This document shows, piece after piece, positions 35,372 through 45,199 of a DNA stretch of 64,000 bases. The position numbers were made by a program, and so were the translations under genes. A model generated the notes under the pieces. The model was not told the origin of the DNA. It searched no databases and saw only the letters and a list, made by a program, of their open reading frames with translations. Source of the stretch: Algoriphagus antarcticus (lineage in GTDB: Bacteria > Bacteroidota > Bacteroidia > Cytophagales > Cyclobacteriaceae); the NCBI RefSeq assembly GCF_002150685.1, contig NZ_MSSW01000001.1, positions 124,001 through 188,000 of the forward strand, read 5' to 3'. Every line of letters starts with the position of its first letter. The first letter of the stretch is position 1.

Positions 35372-36598
35372 TTAATTCCCTTTTTCTCCGATAGAGATCA
35401 TTGCACATCTGAAACCAATGTGATTGGTAGCAGAATCCTGATGCATAAATCTTCTGGTACCAGGAGCAAGCCAATAGGCTACGTCTCTCCAAGACCCCCC
35501 CTTGTAAACTCTGAATTCGTCAGTTAACATCGAAGTGAAATACGTATCTTCTTCGTCACCTACACCAGTATTTCTCACTGGATTGAGGTCATCAAAGTCT
35601 TGGTAAGATAATGGACGATAAATATCCTGAACCCATTCGTTCATGTTCCCAGCCATGTGATACAATCCAAAATCATTTGGTGCCATGTCATATACATTGG
35701 TCGGAATGATCTCTCCGTCATTTGATTGTCCACCTGCGATTCCTGCGTAATCTCCTCTTCCTCTTTTGAAGTTGGCAAGGAAATCCCCTTGCTGACCTTT
35801 TCTTTTCACATTGTAAGGGCTACGAAGACCTCTACCATCCCATGGATAGATTCGGCCATTTTCCTGATTTTCGTCAAGGTATTGTGTACCAATCATGGCT
35901 TTGGCAGCGTACTCCCATTCAGCTTCTGTAGGTAATCTATAGTCTGCAAGTGCTACCCCTCTTTCTATAAGTTGATTTTTGTTGAAGGAGGAATCTATAC
36001 CTCTATCTTCTCTTATGATTTCGAGCACATAATCAGTTCTCCACTTTGAATAAGCATTGGCTTGAACCCAGGAAACACCCGCTACAGGATAAAAGTTGAA
36101 CCCTGGAAACCTAAAGTAATATGACTGATACATGTCATTAAAACTCATCTCTCCACCAGCCCACACATTGTCTTTAGGCTCAAGTTTGAGAAGTGAATCT
36201 GCACTTACTTTTTTACCCATGTTGAATAGGTACTCTCGATAGTCATTATTAGTAACTTCCGTTTCGTCCAAATAGAAGTTAGAAAGTGTCACTGTTCTTT
36301 CTTGATTATCTCGGAATGCCATCACATCCTCTTCTTGAGAACCTAGCACGGCTCTACCTCCTTGAATAAATTTCAAGTTTGGTCCTGGAATTTGCTCGGC
36401 ATTTTTGGCTACAAAAAATTGAGTAGAATCGTTTTCATCAAAACTGAATTCTGCTCCGGTCGTAGCACTTTTTTTGCCAGGTTTGTTGGCAGTTCTTCTG
36501 CCATAGCCAGGAGTTTTATTACAAGAGGTTAAAATAGAGCTTCCAACTATCGCTAAAGCTACTACCCACATTCCCCATGATTTGTTACTCAGACGCAT
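35372..36598 (-). CDS. SUMF1-domain lipoprotein, gliding-motility type (GldJ/GldK-like)
   Basis: 408 aa. Lipobox SSILTSC, a short polar linker, then a formylglycine-generating-enzyme-like (SUMF1) fold: FYLDETEVTNNDYREYLF, YPVAGVSWVQANAYSKWRTD, YRLPTEAEWEYAAKAM, GLYHMAGNMNEWVQDIY and FRVYKGGSWRDVAYWLAPGT. The QANAY...WRTD pattern is closest to the GldJ/GldK proteins of the Bacteroidota gliding and type IX secretion machinery, which have lost enzymatic cysteines. Which of the two it is cannot be settled here; no other gld genes adjoin it. Confidence 0.75.
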   Translation of the reverse strand: MRLSNKSWGMWVVALAIVGSSILTSCNKTPGYGRRTANKPGKKSATTGAEFSFDENDSTQFFVAKNAEQIPGPNLKFIQGGRAVLGSQEEDVMAFRDNQERTVTLSNFYLDETEVTNNDYREYLFNMGKKVSADSLLKLEPKDNVWAGGEMSFNDMYQSYYFRFPGFNFYPVAGVSWVQANAYSKWRTDYVLEIIREDRGIDSSFNKNQLIERGVALADYRLPTEAEWEYAAKAMIGTQYLDENQENGRIYPWDGRGLRSPYNVKRKGQQGDFLANFKRGRGDYAGIAGGQSNDGEIIPTNVYDMAPNDFGLYHMAGNMNEWVQDIYRPLSYQDFDDLNPVRNTGVGDEEDTYFTSMLTDEFRVYKGGSWRDVAYWLAPGTRRFMHQDSATNHIGFRCAMISIGEKGN

Positions 36599-36775
36599 AT
36601 ATCTAATTGTTTTAGGTCTTTTTCAGTGTGCTAATATAATTGCATTGTCAAGCACTTCCAATGATTTGAGATGACGTCCTTTTATTCCTTTTGGCAAAAA
36701 ACAGCCAAAAACACAGAAAATCAGCAAAATCGATAGGCAAATCTGCAATTTTTATGCCATTAAATTATTTCAAAA

Positions 36776-39700
36776 TCATGCATCATTCATCTCTTTGAGC
36801 TTAATCTGAGCTTTGAAAATGGTTGAAACATTCGATAATGTAAGAATCAAACGATTCTTGTACTCCTTTATTTTGCAAAGTTTACTATTCATCTGCGCAA
36901 ATCGCATAATTTTCTGGAAAATATCTGAAGAATAATAATCGTCGCGAGTAGATGGTAATAAATGACACTTCATCATTCCACCTTTCAACACAAGCTTTTC
37001 AATACCAAGCTTTTCAGCTTTCCATCTCAAGCGCACCGTTTCCATCAAATCTGTAACCGAAGGTGGGAATGGACCGAACCTATCCAGCAGCATGGTAGAG
37101 AATTTAGCCAACTCTTCTTCATTTTTGATTGCATCTAGTTTGGAATACAGCCCAAGTCTTTCGCTGATATTTCCTACGTACTCTTCTGGAATTAGCAATT
37201 CCAGATCAGTCTCAATCGTACAGTCCTGAACCAGCACCTTGACCTTCTCGGACAACTCCGTTTCAAATAACGCTGCAAACTCATTTTCCTTCAATTCCTG
37301 AACTGCTTCATCAAGAATTTTGTGATACATCTCAAATCCCAAATCAGTGATAAAACCACTTTGCTCAGCCCCTAACAAATTCCCCGCTCCCCGAATATCC
37401 AAATCTTTCATCGCCACCTTGAAGCCATCTCCCAAATCTGAGAATTCCTCCAGCGTTTGCATTCTTTTTCTAGCTTCCGCTGTCAAGCCGGACATCGGCT
37501 GAGTGAGCAAGTAGCAAAATGCCTTCTTATTACTTCGTCCTACTCTGCCACGCATCTGATGCAAATCACTCATCCCAAACATATGTGCACGATTGATGAT
37601 AATCGTATTGGCATTTGGAATATCGAGCCCGGATTCAATAATATTGGTAGAAACCAACACATCGTATTCATGATGGATAAAATCCACCATTACTTTTTCC
37701 AGCTTTTTCCCTTCCATTTGGCCGTGAGCACCGACTACTCTTGCATCAGGCACCAGCTTCATGATCAGATTGGCAATAGAATCTATTTCTCCCACGCGAT
37801 TGTGCACGAAGAAAACCTGTCCACCTCTTCTTAATTCATAAGAAATCGCATCGCGAATCACTTCCTCTTGAAATGTCTGAACTTCAGTAGTGACCGGTTG
37901 CCTGTTTGGTGGCGGCGTAGCGATCACGGACAAATCTCTTGCTCCCATTAGGGAAAAGTGCAAGGTCCTTGGAATCGGCGTAGCGGTCAAGGTCAACACA
38001 TCCACGTTTACACGAAGATTTTTCAGTTGATCTTTTACTTTCACCCCAAACTTCTGCTCTTCATCAATCACCAAAAGGCCCAAATCCTTGAAGACAATAT
38101 CCTTATTGACAATCTTGTGCGTACCTACGAGGATATCGATCTCTCCGGTTTTCACCTGAGCTATGATTTCCTTGATTTCTTTTGCACTACGAAAGCGATT
38201 GATGTATTCAACCTTCACCGGGAAATTCTCCAGACGCTCACTGAAAGTCTGAAAATGCTGCATAGCTAGAATCGTGGTAGGCACTAAAATAGCAACCTGC
38301 TTACGATCATTTACCGCTTTGAATGCTGCTCGGATCGCAACTTCTGTTTTACCAAATCCCACATCTCCACAAACCAATCGATCCATAGGATAGGACTTCT
38401 CCATATCGGTTTTGACATCTTGGGTGGCAATAGCCTGGTCGGGGGTATCCTCATAGATGAAGGAAGATTCCAGCTCGATCTGTAGCACAGAATCTGGATT
38501 GAAAGCAAATCCCGAAGCTGATCTTCTCTTCGCATAAAGCGCGATCAAATCCTTCGCAATATCCTTGACTTGCTTTTTGGCTCTGGATTTCTTGTTGTCC
38601 CACTCAGGAGAACCAAGCTTGGACATGGAAGGGACGGCACCTTCTTGTCCAGAAAATTTGGAGATTTTATGCAATGAGTGAATGTTCACATAAAGCAAAT
38701 CATCATCTCTAAACACCAGTCTTACGGCTTCTTGCATTTTGCCGGCCACATCCACTTTTTCCAAACCTGCAAAGCGCCCTACTCCATAATCCACGTGAAC
38801 TATGTAATCACCAGGATGCAAAGCTTTCAGTTCTTTAATAGTAAGGGCTTTGGATTTACTGGCTTTGTTGCGGGTCTTATAGCGATGAAAACGCTCAAAA
38901 AGCTGATGATCTGTGAAAAATGCGATTTTTGACTGCTTATCATCAAATCCTTCCCGCAGCCCAAGAAGCATGCTTTGCACTTGTAAGGTCGGATCCAATT
39001 CTCTGAAAATCCCTAGCAATCGATCTAGTTGCTTGGCATTTTCGGCTGTAAGAATATTGACAAATCCTTTCTTTTCATTCTCCGAAAGCTGGGCAACTAG
39101 TAGGTCAAAATTCTTATTGAACGAAGCCTGTGGCTGAGATTCCCAAGAGAATTTTTTAGCATTATGCAGATAAAACTGCTTACCAAATTCTACCCGTGAG
39201 AAATTGGCTGAAAGCTTAGAAAAGTCAGATCCTTTATCAAATAGATCCCCAGGGCCGAGTACTATTTTAGTATTGTTTGTTTTGTTGATGATCTGATCAA
39301 AGGCTAAGGAAGCTTTGTGAAAGCATTCGTCCATTACATCCAAAGTCAGCTGGTAATCCTTGATCCACACAATCGTCTGCTCAGGCAAAAACCCTAAGAA
39401 TGACTGCCGTACTTCTTGAAGAAGCTTGGTCTGCACGTTTGGAATCAATGCTATTTGATCTACGCTGGCTATTGAAAGTTGCGTCTCTGGATCAAAAGTC
39501 CGTATGCTTTCTATCTCTTTTCCAAAAAGCTCCAGTCGATATGGATTCTCATTAGAAAATGAAAACACATCCAAAATACCTCCTCGGATGGCAAATTGCC
39601 CCGGTTCATACACAAAATCCGTCCGCTCAAAATCGTAACTAGCCAGAATTTCAGACACAAACTCCATATCCACTTGTTCGCCTACTCTAGCCGAAAATGT

Positions 39701-40129
39701 GTTTTCGAGGAGGGAGCGTTTGTTGATCACCCGCTCGTAGATAGCCTCTGGGTAGGTGATGATAATCCGTGATTTGCCTTTCTCTTCCAGCACAAGATTG
39801 AGAATCTCAGAGCGCATCAGAACATTGGCATTGTCTATTTCCTCGTATTGATATGCACGCTTAAAACTGGAAGGGAAGATCATGTGCGCTTCGCTATTCA
39901 GCAGATTCTGAAGATCAGAATTGAGATAAGCGGCCTCCTCTTTGTCTTGAGCTATTATAAGGTGAAATCCTCCTTTTGTCTGAAAAAGAGCAGAAAACAA
40001 AACCATATCCAGGCTTCCGGATAAGCCTTTTATCTGATGTGTAAGCTTTTCGCCACTTGAAATCTCATGCGCGATAGTTTGAAAAATAGGGTCTGATTGG
40101 TAAATGGAAAGAAAATCCTGACGATCCAA
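36776..40129 (-). CDS. mfd: Transcription-repair coupling factor Mfd
   Basis: 1117 aa, full length. UvrB-like N-terminal region (FKRAYQYEEIDNANVLMRSE, FAIRGGILDVFSF), the RNA-polymerase-interacting CarD-like domain (LHPGDYIVHVDYGVGRFAGL), then RecG-like translocase motors with Walker A (CGDVGFGKTEVAIRAAF), DEEQ box (LLVIDEEQKFGV), TATPIPRTL and QMRGRVGRS. A C-terminal regulatory domain follows. It removes stalled RNA polymerase at lesions and recruits UvrA. Its divergent neighbour is gltX. Confidence 0.97.
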   Translation of the reverse strand: MDRQDFLSIYQSDPIFQTIAHEISSGEKLTHQIKGLSGSLDMVLFSALFQTKGGFHLIIAQDKEEAAYLNSDLQNLLNSEAHMIFPSSFKRAYQYEEIDNANVLMRSEILNLVLEEKGKSRIIITYPEAIYERVINKRSLLENTFSARVGEQVDMEFVSEILASYDFERTDFVYEPGQFAIRGGILDVFSFSNENPYRLELFGKEIESIRTFDPETQLSIASVDQIALIPNVQTKLLQEVRQSFLGFLPEQTIVWIKDYQLTLDVMDECFHKASLAFDQIINKTNNTKIVLGPGDLFDKGSDFSKLSANFSRVEFGKQFYLHNAKKFSWESQPQASFNKNFDLLVAQLSENEKKGFVNILTAENAKQLDRLLGIFRELDPTLQVQSMLLGLREGFDDKQSKIAFFTDHQLFERFHRYKTRNKASKSKALTIKELKALHPGDYIVHVDYGVGRFAGLEKVDVAGKMQEAVRLVFRDDDLLYVNIHSLHKISKFSGQEGAVPSMSKLGSPEWDNKKSRAKKQVKDIAKDLIALYAKRRSASGFAFNPDSVLQIELESSFIYEDTPDQAIATQDVKTDMEKSYPMDRLVCGDVGFGKTEVAIRAAFKAVNDRKQVAILVPTTILAMQHFQTFSERLENFPVKVEYINRFRSAKEIKEIIAQVKTGEIDILVGTHKIVNKDIVFKDLGLLVIDEEQKFGVKVKDQLKNLRVNVDVLTLTATPIPRTLHFSLMGARDLSVIATPPPNRQPVTTEVQTFQEEVIRDAISYELRRGGQVFFVHNRVGEIDSIANLIMKLVPDARVVGAHGQMEGKKLEKVMVDFIHHEYDVLVSTNIIESGLDIPNANTIIINRAHMFGMSDLHQMRGRVGRSNKKAFCYLLTQPMSGLTAEARKRMQTLEEFSDLGDGFKVAMKDLDIRGAGNLLGAEQSGFITDLGFEMYHKILDEAVQELKENEFAALFETELSEKVKVLVQDCTIETDLELLIPEEYVGNISERLGLYSKLDAIKNEEELAKFSTMLLDRFGPFPPSVTDLMETVRLRWKAEKLGIEKLVLKGGMMKCHLLPSTRDDYYSSDIFQKIMRFAQMNSKLCKIKEYKNRLILTLSNVSTIFKAQIKLKEMNDA

Positions 40130-40524
40130 AAGCTTATGGTTTTAATAGTAGGTTGGTACGGTAAAGTTAGCGCTTTATGAATTCCAAATTTTGATTTCAA
40201 GCTGCTTTTACCAGGTAATAAACATCTGGAGGTGATAAGAGTTCAGAATCAGAGGCAGGTCCTATAGGAATGACTTTCTCTTGTGTGTCAAATCAGTTTT
40301 CTGCAAGGCTAGCCGGGAAAAAGAATTAGTATAAAAGTAGGAGATGTGTTGAAAAACAGGGATTAGAGGATTATTAATGAATCTATTTCTACCCTTCTAA
40401 CTTTTTACCTGTGTATGCTAGTGGAATCCGTTCCCTTCCACTACAATTCCTTATCTTTGCCACCCGACCATAAAATCAAAATAAGCCCTCAACTTTATTA
40501 AATAGGGTATTGACTTAGAAATCC
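40130..40524. other. Divergent promoter region of mfd and gltX
   Basis: No gene is seen. TATCTTTG at 40452-40459 fits TAnnTTTG and probably drives gltX, 66 bases from its ATG. No operator-like palindrome stands out. Confidence 0.5.
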
Positions 40525-42063
40525 ATGAGTAGAGAAGTTCGCGTAAGATTCGCCCCATCACCCACGGGGCCTTTACATATAGGCGGTGTACGTACTGCAC
40601 TTTACAATTACCTTTTCGCCCGAAAAATGGGCGGGAAATTCCTTTTGAGAATCGAAGACACGGATCAGGCTCGTTTTGTACCCGGAACTGAAGATTACAT
40701 TAAAGAATCTCTGGCTTGGCTAGGTATTTCTCCTGACGAAAGTCCTTGGAATCCTGGTGACTGTGGGCCATATCGACAGTCTGAGCGCAAGTCAAGCTAT
40801 ATGCAATATGCCCTTGATCTGGTGGAAGCTGGACATGCTTACTATGCTTTTGACACTTCTGAAGAACTAGAAGCGATGCGTGAGCGATTGACTGCCGCGC
40901 GGGTAGTCCAACCACAATACAACAGTATCAGCCGAACTCAGATGAATAACTCGCTGACACTTTCCAAAGAAGAAGTGAAGGCAAGACTAGAATCCGGAGA
41001 TCCATATGTGATCCGCGTAAAAATACCACTCAAAGAAGATGTACGCCTGAATGACATGATCCGCGGTTGGGTAATGGTTCACTCCTCCACGCTGGATGAT
41101 AAAGTGTTGATGAAATCTGATGGCATGCCAACGTATCATTTGGCAAATATCGTCGATGATCATTTGATGAATATTACTCACGTGATCCGTGGTGAGGAAT
41201 GGCTTCCTTCTGCACCGCTGCACGTGTTGCTTTACAAATTCTTTGGCTGGGAGGATACCATGCCTGAGTTTGCACATTTGCCACTTTTGCTTAAGCCTGA
41301 CGGAAACGGTAAACTTTCCAAACGTGACGGTGATAAGCTAGGATTCCCTGTTTTCCCTATAAACTGGGAAAATAAAGAGAATGGTGAAACTGCTGCTGGC
41401 TTTCGTGAGCAAGGTTATTTCTCAGATGCATTTTTGAATTTCTTGGCGTTCCTAGGTTGGAATCCTGGAGATGAGCGAGAAATCTTCACTTTGGAGGAAT
41501 TGGTTGAAGCATTCTCTGTGGAGAGAATCGGGAAGTCTGGAACCAAGTTTGATATTGCGAAAGCAAAGTGGTACAACGAGCAATATTTGAAAGCAAAATC
41601 TAATAAAGACCTTGCTCACTATGTGATCGCTGAGGCTTCAGCAGAAGGAATTACTATCCTACAAGACACTGCAGAAGCAATTGTCGCATTGAATAAGGAG
41701 CGCGTTACTTTTCCCGCTGAACTATGGCAAGGAAGTAAATTCGTGGTAATAACCCCAACAGAATTTGATCAGGATATTGCAGGCAAAAGATGGAATGCAG
41801 ATGCGGTCACAGTTCTTACGGCTTATGCTGAGTCACTGGAGGGATATACTGGCGCATACGATGCAGAAAAGGCAAAAGCTATGCTGGGCGAAACCTCTGA
41901 AGCAAAAGAAATCAAACTGGGAAAAGTGATGCAAGCAGTACGACTTGCAATAACTGGAGTTGGCATTGGTCCTGATTTGATGGAGATTTTTGCTATTTTA
42001 GGGACTGAAGAAGTGGCCAAGCGTATCAGATTTGCGTTAGCAACTTTAGAAGTAATCGGCTAA
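40525..42063 (+). CDS. gltX: Glutamyl-tRNA synthetase
   Basis: 512 aa. Class I motifs: HIGH-type PTGPLHIGGVRTALYNYLF near residue 18 and KLSKRDGDKLG near residue 265. The catalytic domain pattern RFAPSPTGPLHIGGVRTAL, DTDQARFVPGTE and the C-terminal anticodon-binding region are complete. It charges tRNA-Glu in the cytoplasm. A 69-residue basic protein is encoded seven bases downstream. Confidence 0.97.
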   Translation: MSREVRVRFAPSPTGPLHIGGVRTALYNYLFARKMGGKFLLRIEDTDQARFVPGTEDYIKESLAWLGISPDESPWNPGDCGPYRQSERKSSYMQYALDLVEAGHAYYAFDTSEELEAMRERLTAARVVQPQYNSISRTQMNNSLTLSKEEVKARLESGDPYVIRVKIPLKEDVRLNDMIRGWVMVHSSTLDDKVLMKSDGMPTYHLANIVDDHLMNITHVIRGEEWLPSAPLHVLLYKFFGWEDTMPEFAHLPLLLKPDGNGKLSKRDGDKLGFPVFPINWENKENGETAAGFREQGYFSDAFLNFLAFLGWNPGDEREIFTLEELVEAFSVERIGKSGTKFDIAKAKWYNEQYLKAKSNKDLAHYVIAEASAEGITILQDTAEAIVALNKERVTFPAELWQGSKFVVITPTEFDQDIAGKRWNADAVTVLTAYAESLEGYTGAYDAEKAKAMLGETSEAKEIKLGKVMQAVRLAITGVGIGPDLMEIFAILGTEEVAKRIRFALATLEVIG

Positions 42064-42069
42064 AAACAC

Positions 42070-42279
42070 ATGAGTATGACTAAGAAGAAAAAGAAAAACG
42101 AAGACCCGAAGGTTCATGAAGATTTGAACGGCTTCAAAATGAACATAAATTCCTTTGGCGAAATCTCCTCTTCCTTTTCGATTGATAAAATCAACGAGTT
42201 TCTCAATAAGAATGTAGAAGACAAAAAACTAAAGGATAGAGACGATTTGAAACCTGATGAAAAGAAAAAGAAATCCTAA
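42070..42279 (+). CDS. Small charged protein downstream of gltX
   Basis: 69 aa, very rich in Lys, Asp and Glu, with basic ends (MTKKKKKNEDPK, PDEKKKKS) and a short central segment (LNGFKMNINSFGEISSSFSI, DKINEFLNKNV). It lies six bases after gltX and before a terminator, so it is in the gltX transcript. The composition-independent core suggests a real conserved hypothetical rather than a chance frame. Function unknown. Confidence 0.7.
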   Translation: MSMTKKKKKNEDPKVHEDLNGFKMNINSFGEISSSFSIDKINEFLNKNVEDKKLKDRDDLKPDEKKKKS

Positions 42280-42309
42280 CGTCAGTTATTTCTGAATGAC
42301 TAATTGAAG

Positions 42310-42333
42310 AGCTCCCAGGTGGAGCTTTTTTTC
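42310..42333 (+). terminator. Terminator of the gltX transcript
   Basis: AGCTCC / GGAGCT stem with a five-base loop, directly followed by seven T. Confidence 0.8.
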
Positions 42334-42537
42334 TGACATTCTTTATACCAGTATGTTAACGGAGGTTTGCACGGTGGTATTTGCTATGCGAGATTTGTGA
42401 TCTAGAACTCTATCCAAGCATGCCTCATCAGCAAACTTGGCATCTCCAAACCATAGTCCTGCCTAGTAAGGTTTCTCAGAACTTCTAGAAATCAATAAAT
42501 AATACCTGACAAAATCGATAATTTATTAATTTTGGAC

Positions 42538-43212
42538 ATGAATAGAGTTTTGCTCACGAGCATTTTCATTTTAGCATCTTTTGCAGCATTGGCGCAGACC
42601 AGTGTCGGAATCCGTGGTGGCTATACTACTTCTACCTATTCTTACCGTCCTTCTCCAAGTAGTAGAGCAACTTCAGTAGATGGAATCGGAGCACCTACTT
42701 TTGCCTTGGTTTTTGAGCACTTCAATGCCAAAAATGCAGGAATTGAAGTCAACTTACAGTTCCTCAGAATTGGTTTTTCACAGATCGAATTAGAATCCGA
42801 TCCCATCAGAACTAATGAAACTCAGTTTGACTACCTAAAAGTCCCGATTTTATCCAGCTTTTTCCTAGGAAGGTCAGGTAGATTTCAGATCAAAATGGGC
42901 CCACATCTAGGGTTTATGCTTCAAGCCAAAGACCTCACTAGAGAGTACGCTGATGCGACTCCTTTAGAAATTCCTACCTATGGAGGTCCAAGTGACACAC
43001 TAAAAAAAATCATGTACGGACTCACTGCTGGAGCTGGAATATCTAAACTTTTTGGTAAAAGCACCTTGACCGGTGAAGTCCGCTTTGCCTATGATTTCAC
43101 CAATCCAGAGAGCCAAGATCGTATTTTCGACATGAGCTCCACTAATTTAGAGTTTACTTTAGCGTACCTCTTTAGAATCAAAGATGCCAAAATTGAAAAA
43201 TTGGAAGATTGA
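42538..43212 (+). CDS. Outer-membrane beta-barrel protein (PorT type)
   Basis: About 224 aa from the ATG at 42538. Signal peptide MNRVLLTSIFILASFAALAQ, then amphipathic strands typical of the eight-stranded barrel family (TSVGIRGGYTTSTYSYRP, FDYLKVPILSSFFLGRSGRF, IKMGPHLGFML, LTGEVRFAYDFTNP) ending in FTLAYLFRI. Bacteroidota members are named PorT-like and are mostly uncharacterised. A TAnnTTTG-like TAATTTTG (42527-42534) lies only four bases before the ATG, so either it is chance or the mRNA has almost no leader. Confidence 0.8.
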   Translation: MNRVLLTSIFILASFAALAQTSVGIRGGYTTSTYSYRPSPSSRATSVDGIGAPTFALVFEHFNAKNAGIEVNLQFLRIGFSQIELESDPIRTNETQFDYLKVPILSSFFLGRSGRFQIKMGPHLGFMLQAKDLTREYADATPLEIPTYGGPSDTLKKIMYGLTAGAGISKLFGKSTLTGEVRFAYDFTNPESQDRIFDMSSTNLEFTLAYLFRIKDAKIEKLED

Positions 43213-43307
43213 AAAATTCCCTGGTTCAATTTTCCAATTATAAAATCTTAAAATTTTTTAATCAACTCTGTCATATATTGGATTCATTCCCCGACTAACC
43301 TATGTAA

Positions 43308-43802
43308 ATGAATCGCAGCCAGCTTGATCATATCTTAAAAGCACACCACAGGGATGCGTACCTCTGGGCTCGGCAATGTTGCTCTTTTGAGGATGAGATG
43401 GCAAAGGATGTGCTTCAGCAGGCGTATTTGAAGATTTTGGAAGGACAGGCAAAGCTAAAGGATGCATCCAAGGCAAAAACCTGGCTATTTTCCATCATCA
43501 GATATACTGCGATAGATGAGCTTAGAAAGGCTGGTAAAGTCGTCTCTCTTTCCGATTCCTATGATCCGGTAGAGATCCAAGAGGAAATAGACTCGACAGA
43601 TTATGAGGAAATAATCAAGCACTTACCAGAGATGCAGCGGGAAGTGATTTTGATGGTTTTTTATCATCAGATGACCATCGCCCAAAGCGCCGAAATCCTC
43701 CAAATCGGCCTAGGAACTGCGAGAACTCATTACGATCGCGGGAAAAAGAAACTCAAAGAATTAATAACTAAAGTTCAAATCCAGGAAGGATATGGAAAAT
43801 AA
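43308..43802 (+). CDS. ECF RNA polymerase sigma factor
   Basis: 164 aa. Sigma region 2 (HHRDAYLWARQCCSFEDEMA, KDVLQQAYLKILEGQ, KTWLFSIIRYTAIDELRK) and region 4 with its helix-turn-helix (LPEMQREVILMVFYHQMTIA, QSAEILQIGLGTARTHYDRG). No region 1 or 3, as in ECF factors. The following gene overlaps by 11 bp and encodes a short membrane protein with an anti-sigma-like position. Together with the CpxP-like gene they form one operon with a strong terminator. Confidence 0.92.
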   Translation: MNRSQLDHILKAHHRDAYLWARQCCSFEDEMAKDVLQQAYLKILEGQAKLKDASKAKTWLFSIIRYTAIDELRKAGKVVSLSDSYDPVEIQEEIDSTDYEEIIKHLPEMQREVILMVFYHQMTIAQSAEILQIGLGTARTHYDRGKKKLKELITKVQIQEGYGK

Positions 43803-44103
43803 CGAACAATTGGAACGCTTTTTTGACCAGATGAAAAAGCAGGACGAGCACTTAGAAATCCCTGCTTTTCCAGAAGTTCAAACACGGAAATTCAGCTTTT
43901 GGATTCCGGCAGGATTAGCTGCATCCATGAGCCTTGCCTTTCTATTCATCCAAGAACCGGCTCCGGTAGAAAGTGAACCCCCAGAAGTGGTGATCATTAC
44001 GCTACAGGCAGACGAGAACCAAAATCAACATTTCACCATTGAAGAGACTACATTTCTAGATACCTGGGAATCTCCTACTTCTTCATTATTGTCGGAATAT
44101 TAA
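43792..44103 (+). CDS. Probable short anti-sigma-like membrane protein
   Basis: 103 aa. Soluble N-terminus (ENNEQLERFFDQMKKQDEHL), one transmembrane helix (~42-57, FWIPAGLAASMSLAFLFI), and a short acidic periplasmic tail. It overlaps the sigma gene, as is usual for anti-sigma factors, but lacks a recognisable zinc-binding anti-sigma domain, so the call is from position and topology only. Confidence 0.65.
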   Translation: MENNEQLERFFDQMKKQDEHLEIPAFPEVQTRKFSFWIPAGLAASMSLAFLFIQEPAPVESEPPEVVIITLQADENQNQHFTIEETTFLDTWESPTSSLLSEY

Positions 44104-44114
44104 ACACATTGAAA

Positions 44115-44855
44115 ATGAATAAAGTAATCTTACTGTACCTATTGCTAGTTGCTGGCTTCGCAAATGCACAGGATCTCTTTCAGAAAAATCTCTACTCTGC
44201 TGACCGGGTTATGGAGATGCGTAAAGAGCTAGAGCTGACGGACGCTCAAGCCACTAAGATCAAAAAGATCCATAGCGAAAACGCAGGGAAATTCAGTACC
44301 ATGAAATGGGATCTGGACGATGCTACTTTAAAGCTTAAGGATATTTTGGATGAGTACAAAATCGATGAGTTAGCTGTACAAAAGCAAATGGATAAGGTGC
44401 TAGCCTTGGAAAACTCGCTGAAGAAGCAACAACTCAGCACGATGGTTTCTATCAAAAATGAACTGAGCTTTGAGCAGCAGGAGATTTTGCAAGGTAAAAG
44501 GGTGCAAACAGTCAATGGAGTAAATATTACTGGATATGGTACCAGTTCCTTTAGCTCAGCCAATGATTTAGGGCATCCTCAGAACTTCAGAGTCGGCAAA
44601 CCACTTAGTGGATTAGCAGCAACATCTTCAAGCCCAAAAATATTGGTGCAGTCCTTAGGTTCTAATCAAGAAAATGCACCTCTCTATATCTTAGACACAA
44701 AGGATGGAATGAAAGAGTTCACTGACTTCAGTAAAATTAATCCTGATGACATCGAGAGCATCAATGTACTGAAAGATAAACCCGCTGTGGAAAAATTTGG
44801 AGAGAAAGGTAAAAATGGTGTAATCATCATTAAGCTAAAGGATCCTAAAAAGTAA
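44115..44855 (+). CDS. CpxP/Spy-like periplasmic protein with a plug-like C-terminal segment
   Basis: About 246 aa from the ATG at 44115 (a TTG two codons earlier is less likely). Signal peptide (MNKVILLYLLLVAGFANAQ), then a helical part with LTXXQ-type pattern (LELTDAQATKIKKIHSENAG, LSFEQQEILQGKRVQ). The last ~60 residues (PLYILDTKDGMKEF, INPDDIESINVLKDKPAVEK, FGEKGKNGVIIIKLK) match the end of the TonB-receptor plug of SusC-type proteins. Third gene of the ECF operon, so a stress-sensing role is likely (inference). Confidence 0.75.
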   Translation: MNKVILLYLLLVAGFANAQDLFQKNLYSADRVMEMRKELELTDAQATKIKKIHSENAGKFSTMKWDLDDATLKLKDILDEYKIDELAVQKQMDKVLALENSLKKQQLSTMVSIKNELSFEQQEILQGKRVQTVNGVNITGYGTSSFSSANDLGHPQNFRVGKPLSGLAATSSSPKILVQSLGSNQENAPLYILDTKDGMKEFTDFSKINPDDIESINVLKDKPAVEKFGEKGKNGVIIIKLKDPKK

Positions 44856-44874
44856 TTTAATGGTTTTGTATATG

Positions 44875-44907
44875 AAAAAAGGAGTCTGGTTTTCGGACTC
44901 CTTTTTT
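44875..44907 (+). terminator. Terminator of the ECF sigma operon
   Basis: GGAGTC / GACTCC stem with flanking A-run and T-run (extended AAAAAAGGAGTC to GACTCCTTTTTT), nine-base loop. Also positioned to stop the decayed toxin transcript from the other side. Confidence 0.88.
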
Positions 44908-44911
44908 GCTT

Positions 44912-45199
44912 TTATATCTTGGTAAGCAATCTTGCTGAATGGTGAATTCTTGTCATAAAAAACACTCCTTACCCAGCACTCTAAACAATTCTATAATTAC
45001 CTCCAAACAACTCGCGTATGGACTCATCCGCTAATTCTGGAACTATTCTACCCAACAAAGGTTGATTTTGGAGTTGCTCTGACTTTTTAATGATTTTTGA
45101 AATTTGCGTTCTAGCATACTTTTCAGAGTCCCTTGCTATATACTCATAGACTTGTTTTCAATCCTCCAGAGCAAGTTACGTCCAAACCAGCTTTACCAT
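44912..45199 (-). pseudogene. Decayed ParE/RelE-type toxin
   Basis: From ATG 45199 the minus strand reads MVKLVWT, stop, LALED, stop, KQVYEYIARDSEKYARTQIS, KIIKKSEQLQNQPLLGRIVP, ELADESIRELFGGNYRIV, stop. The family's closing motif IHHSARLLTKI appears shortly after in another frame, ending at 44912. Two nonsense codons and at least one frameshift are needed, so it is dead. The start overlaps the upstream antitoxin stop, as in functional modules. Confidence 0.85.

Noticed and set aside
42527..42534. TAATTTTG as the promoter of the PorT-like gene
   Set aside because: It lies four bases before the start codon, which would leave almost no leader. Not claimed as a feature without evidence of leaderless transcription.
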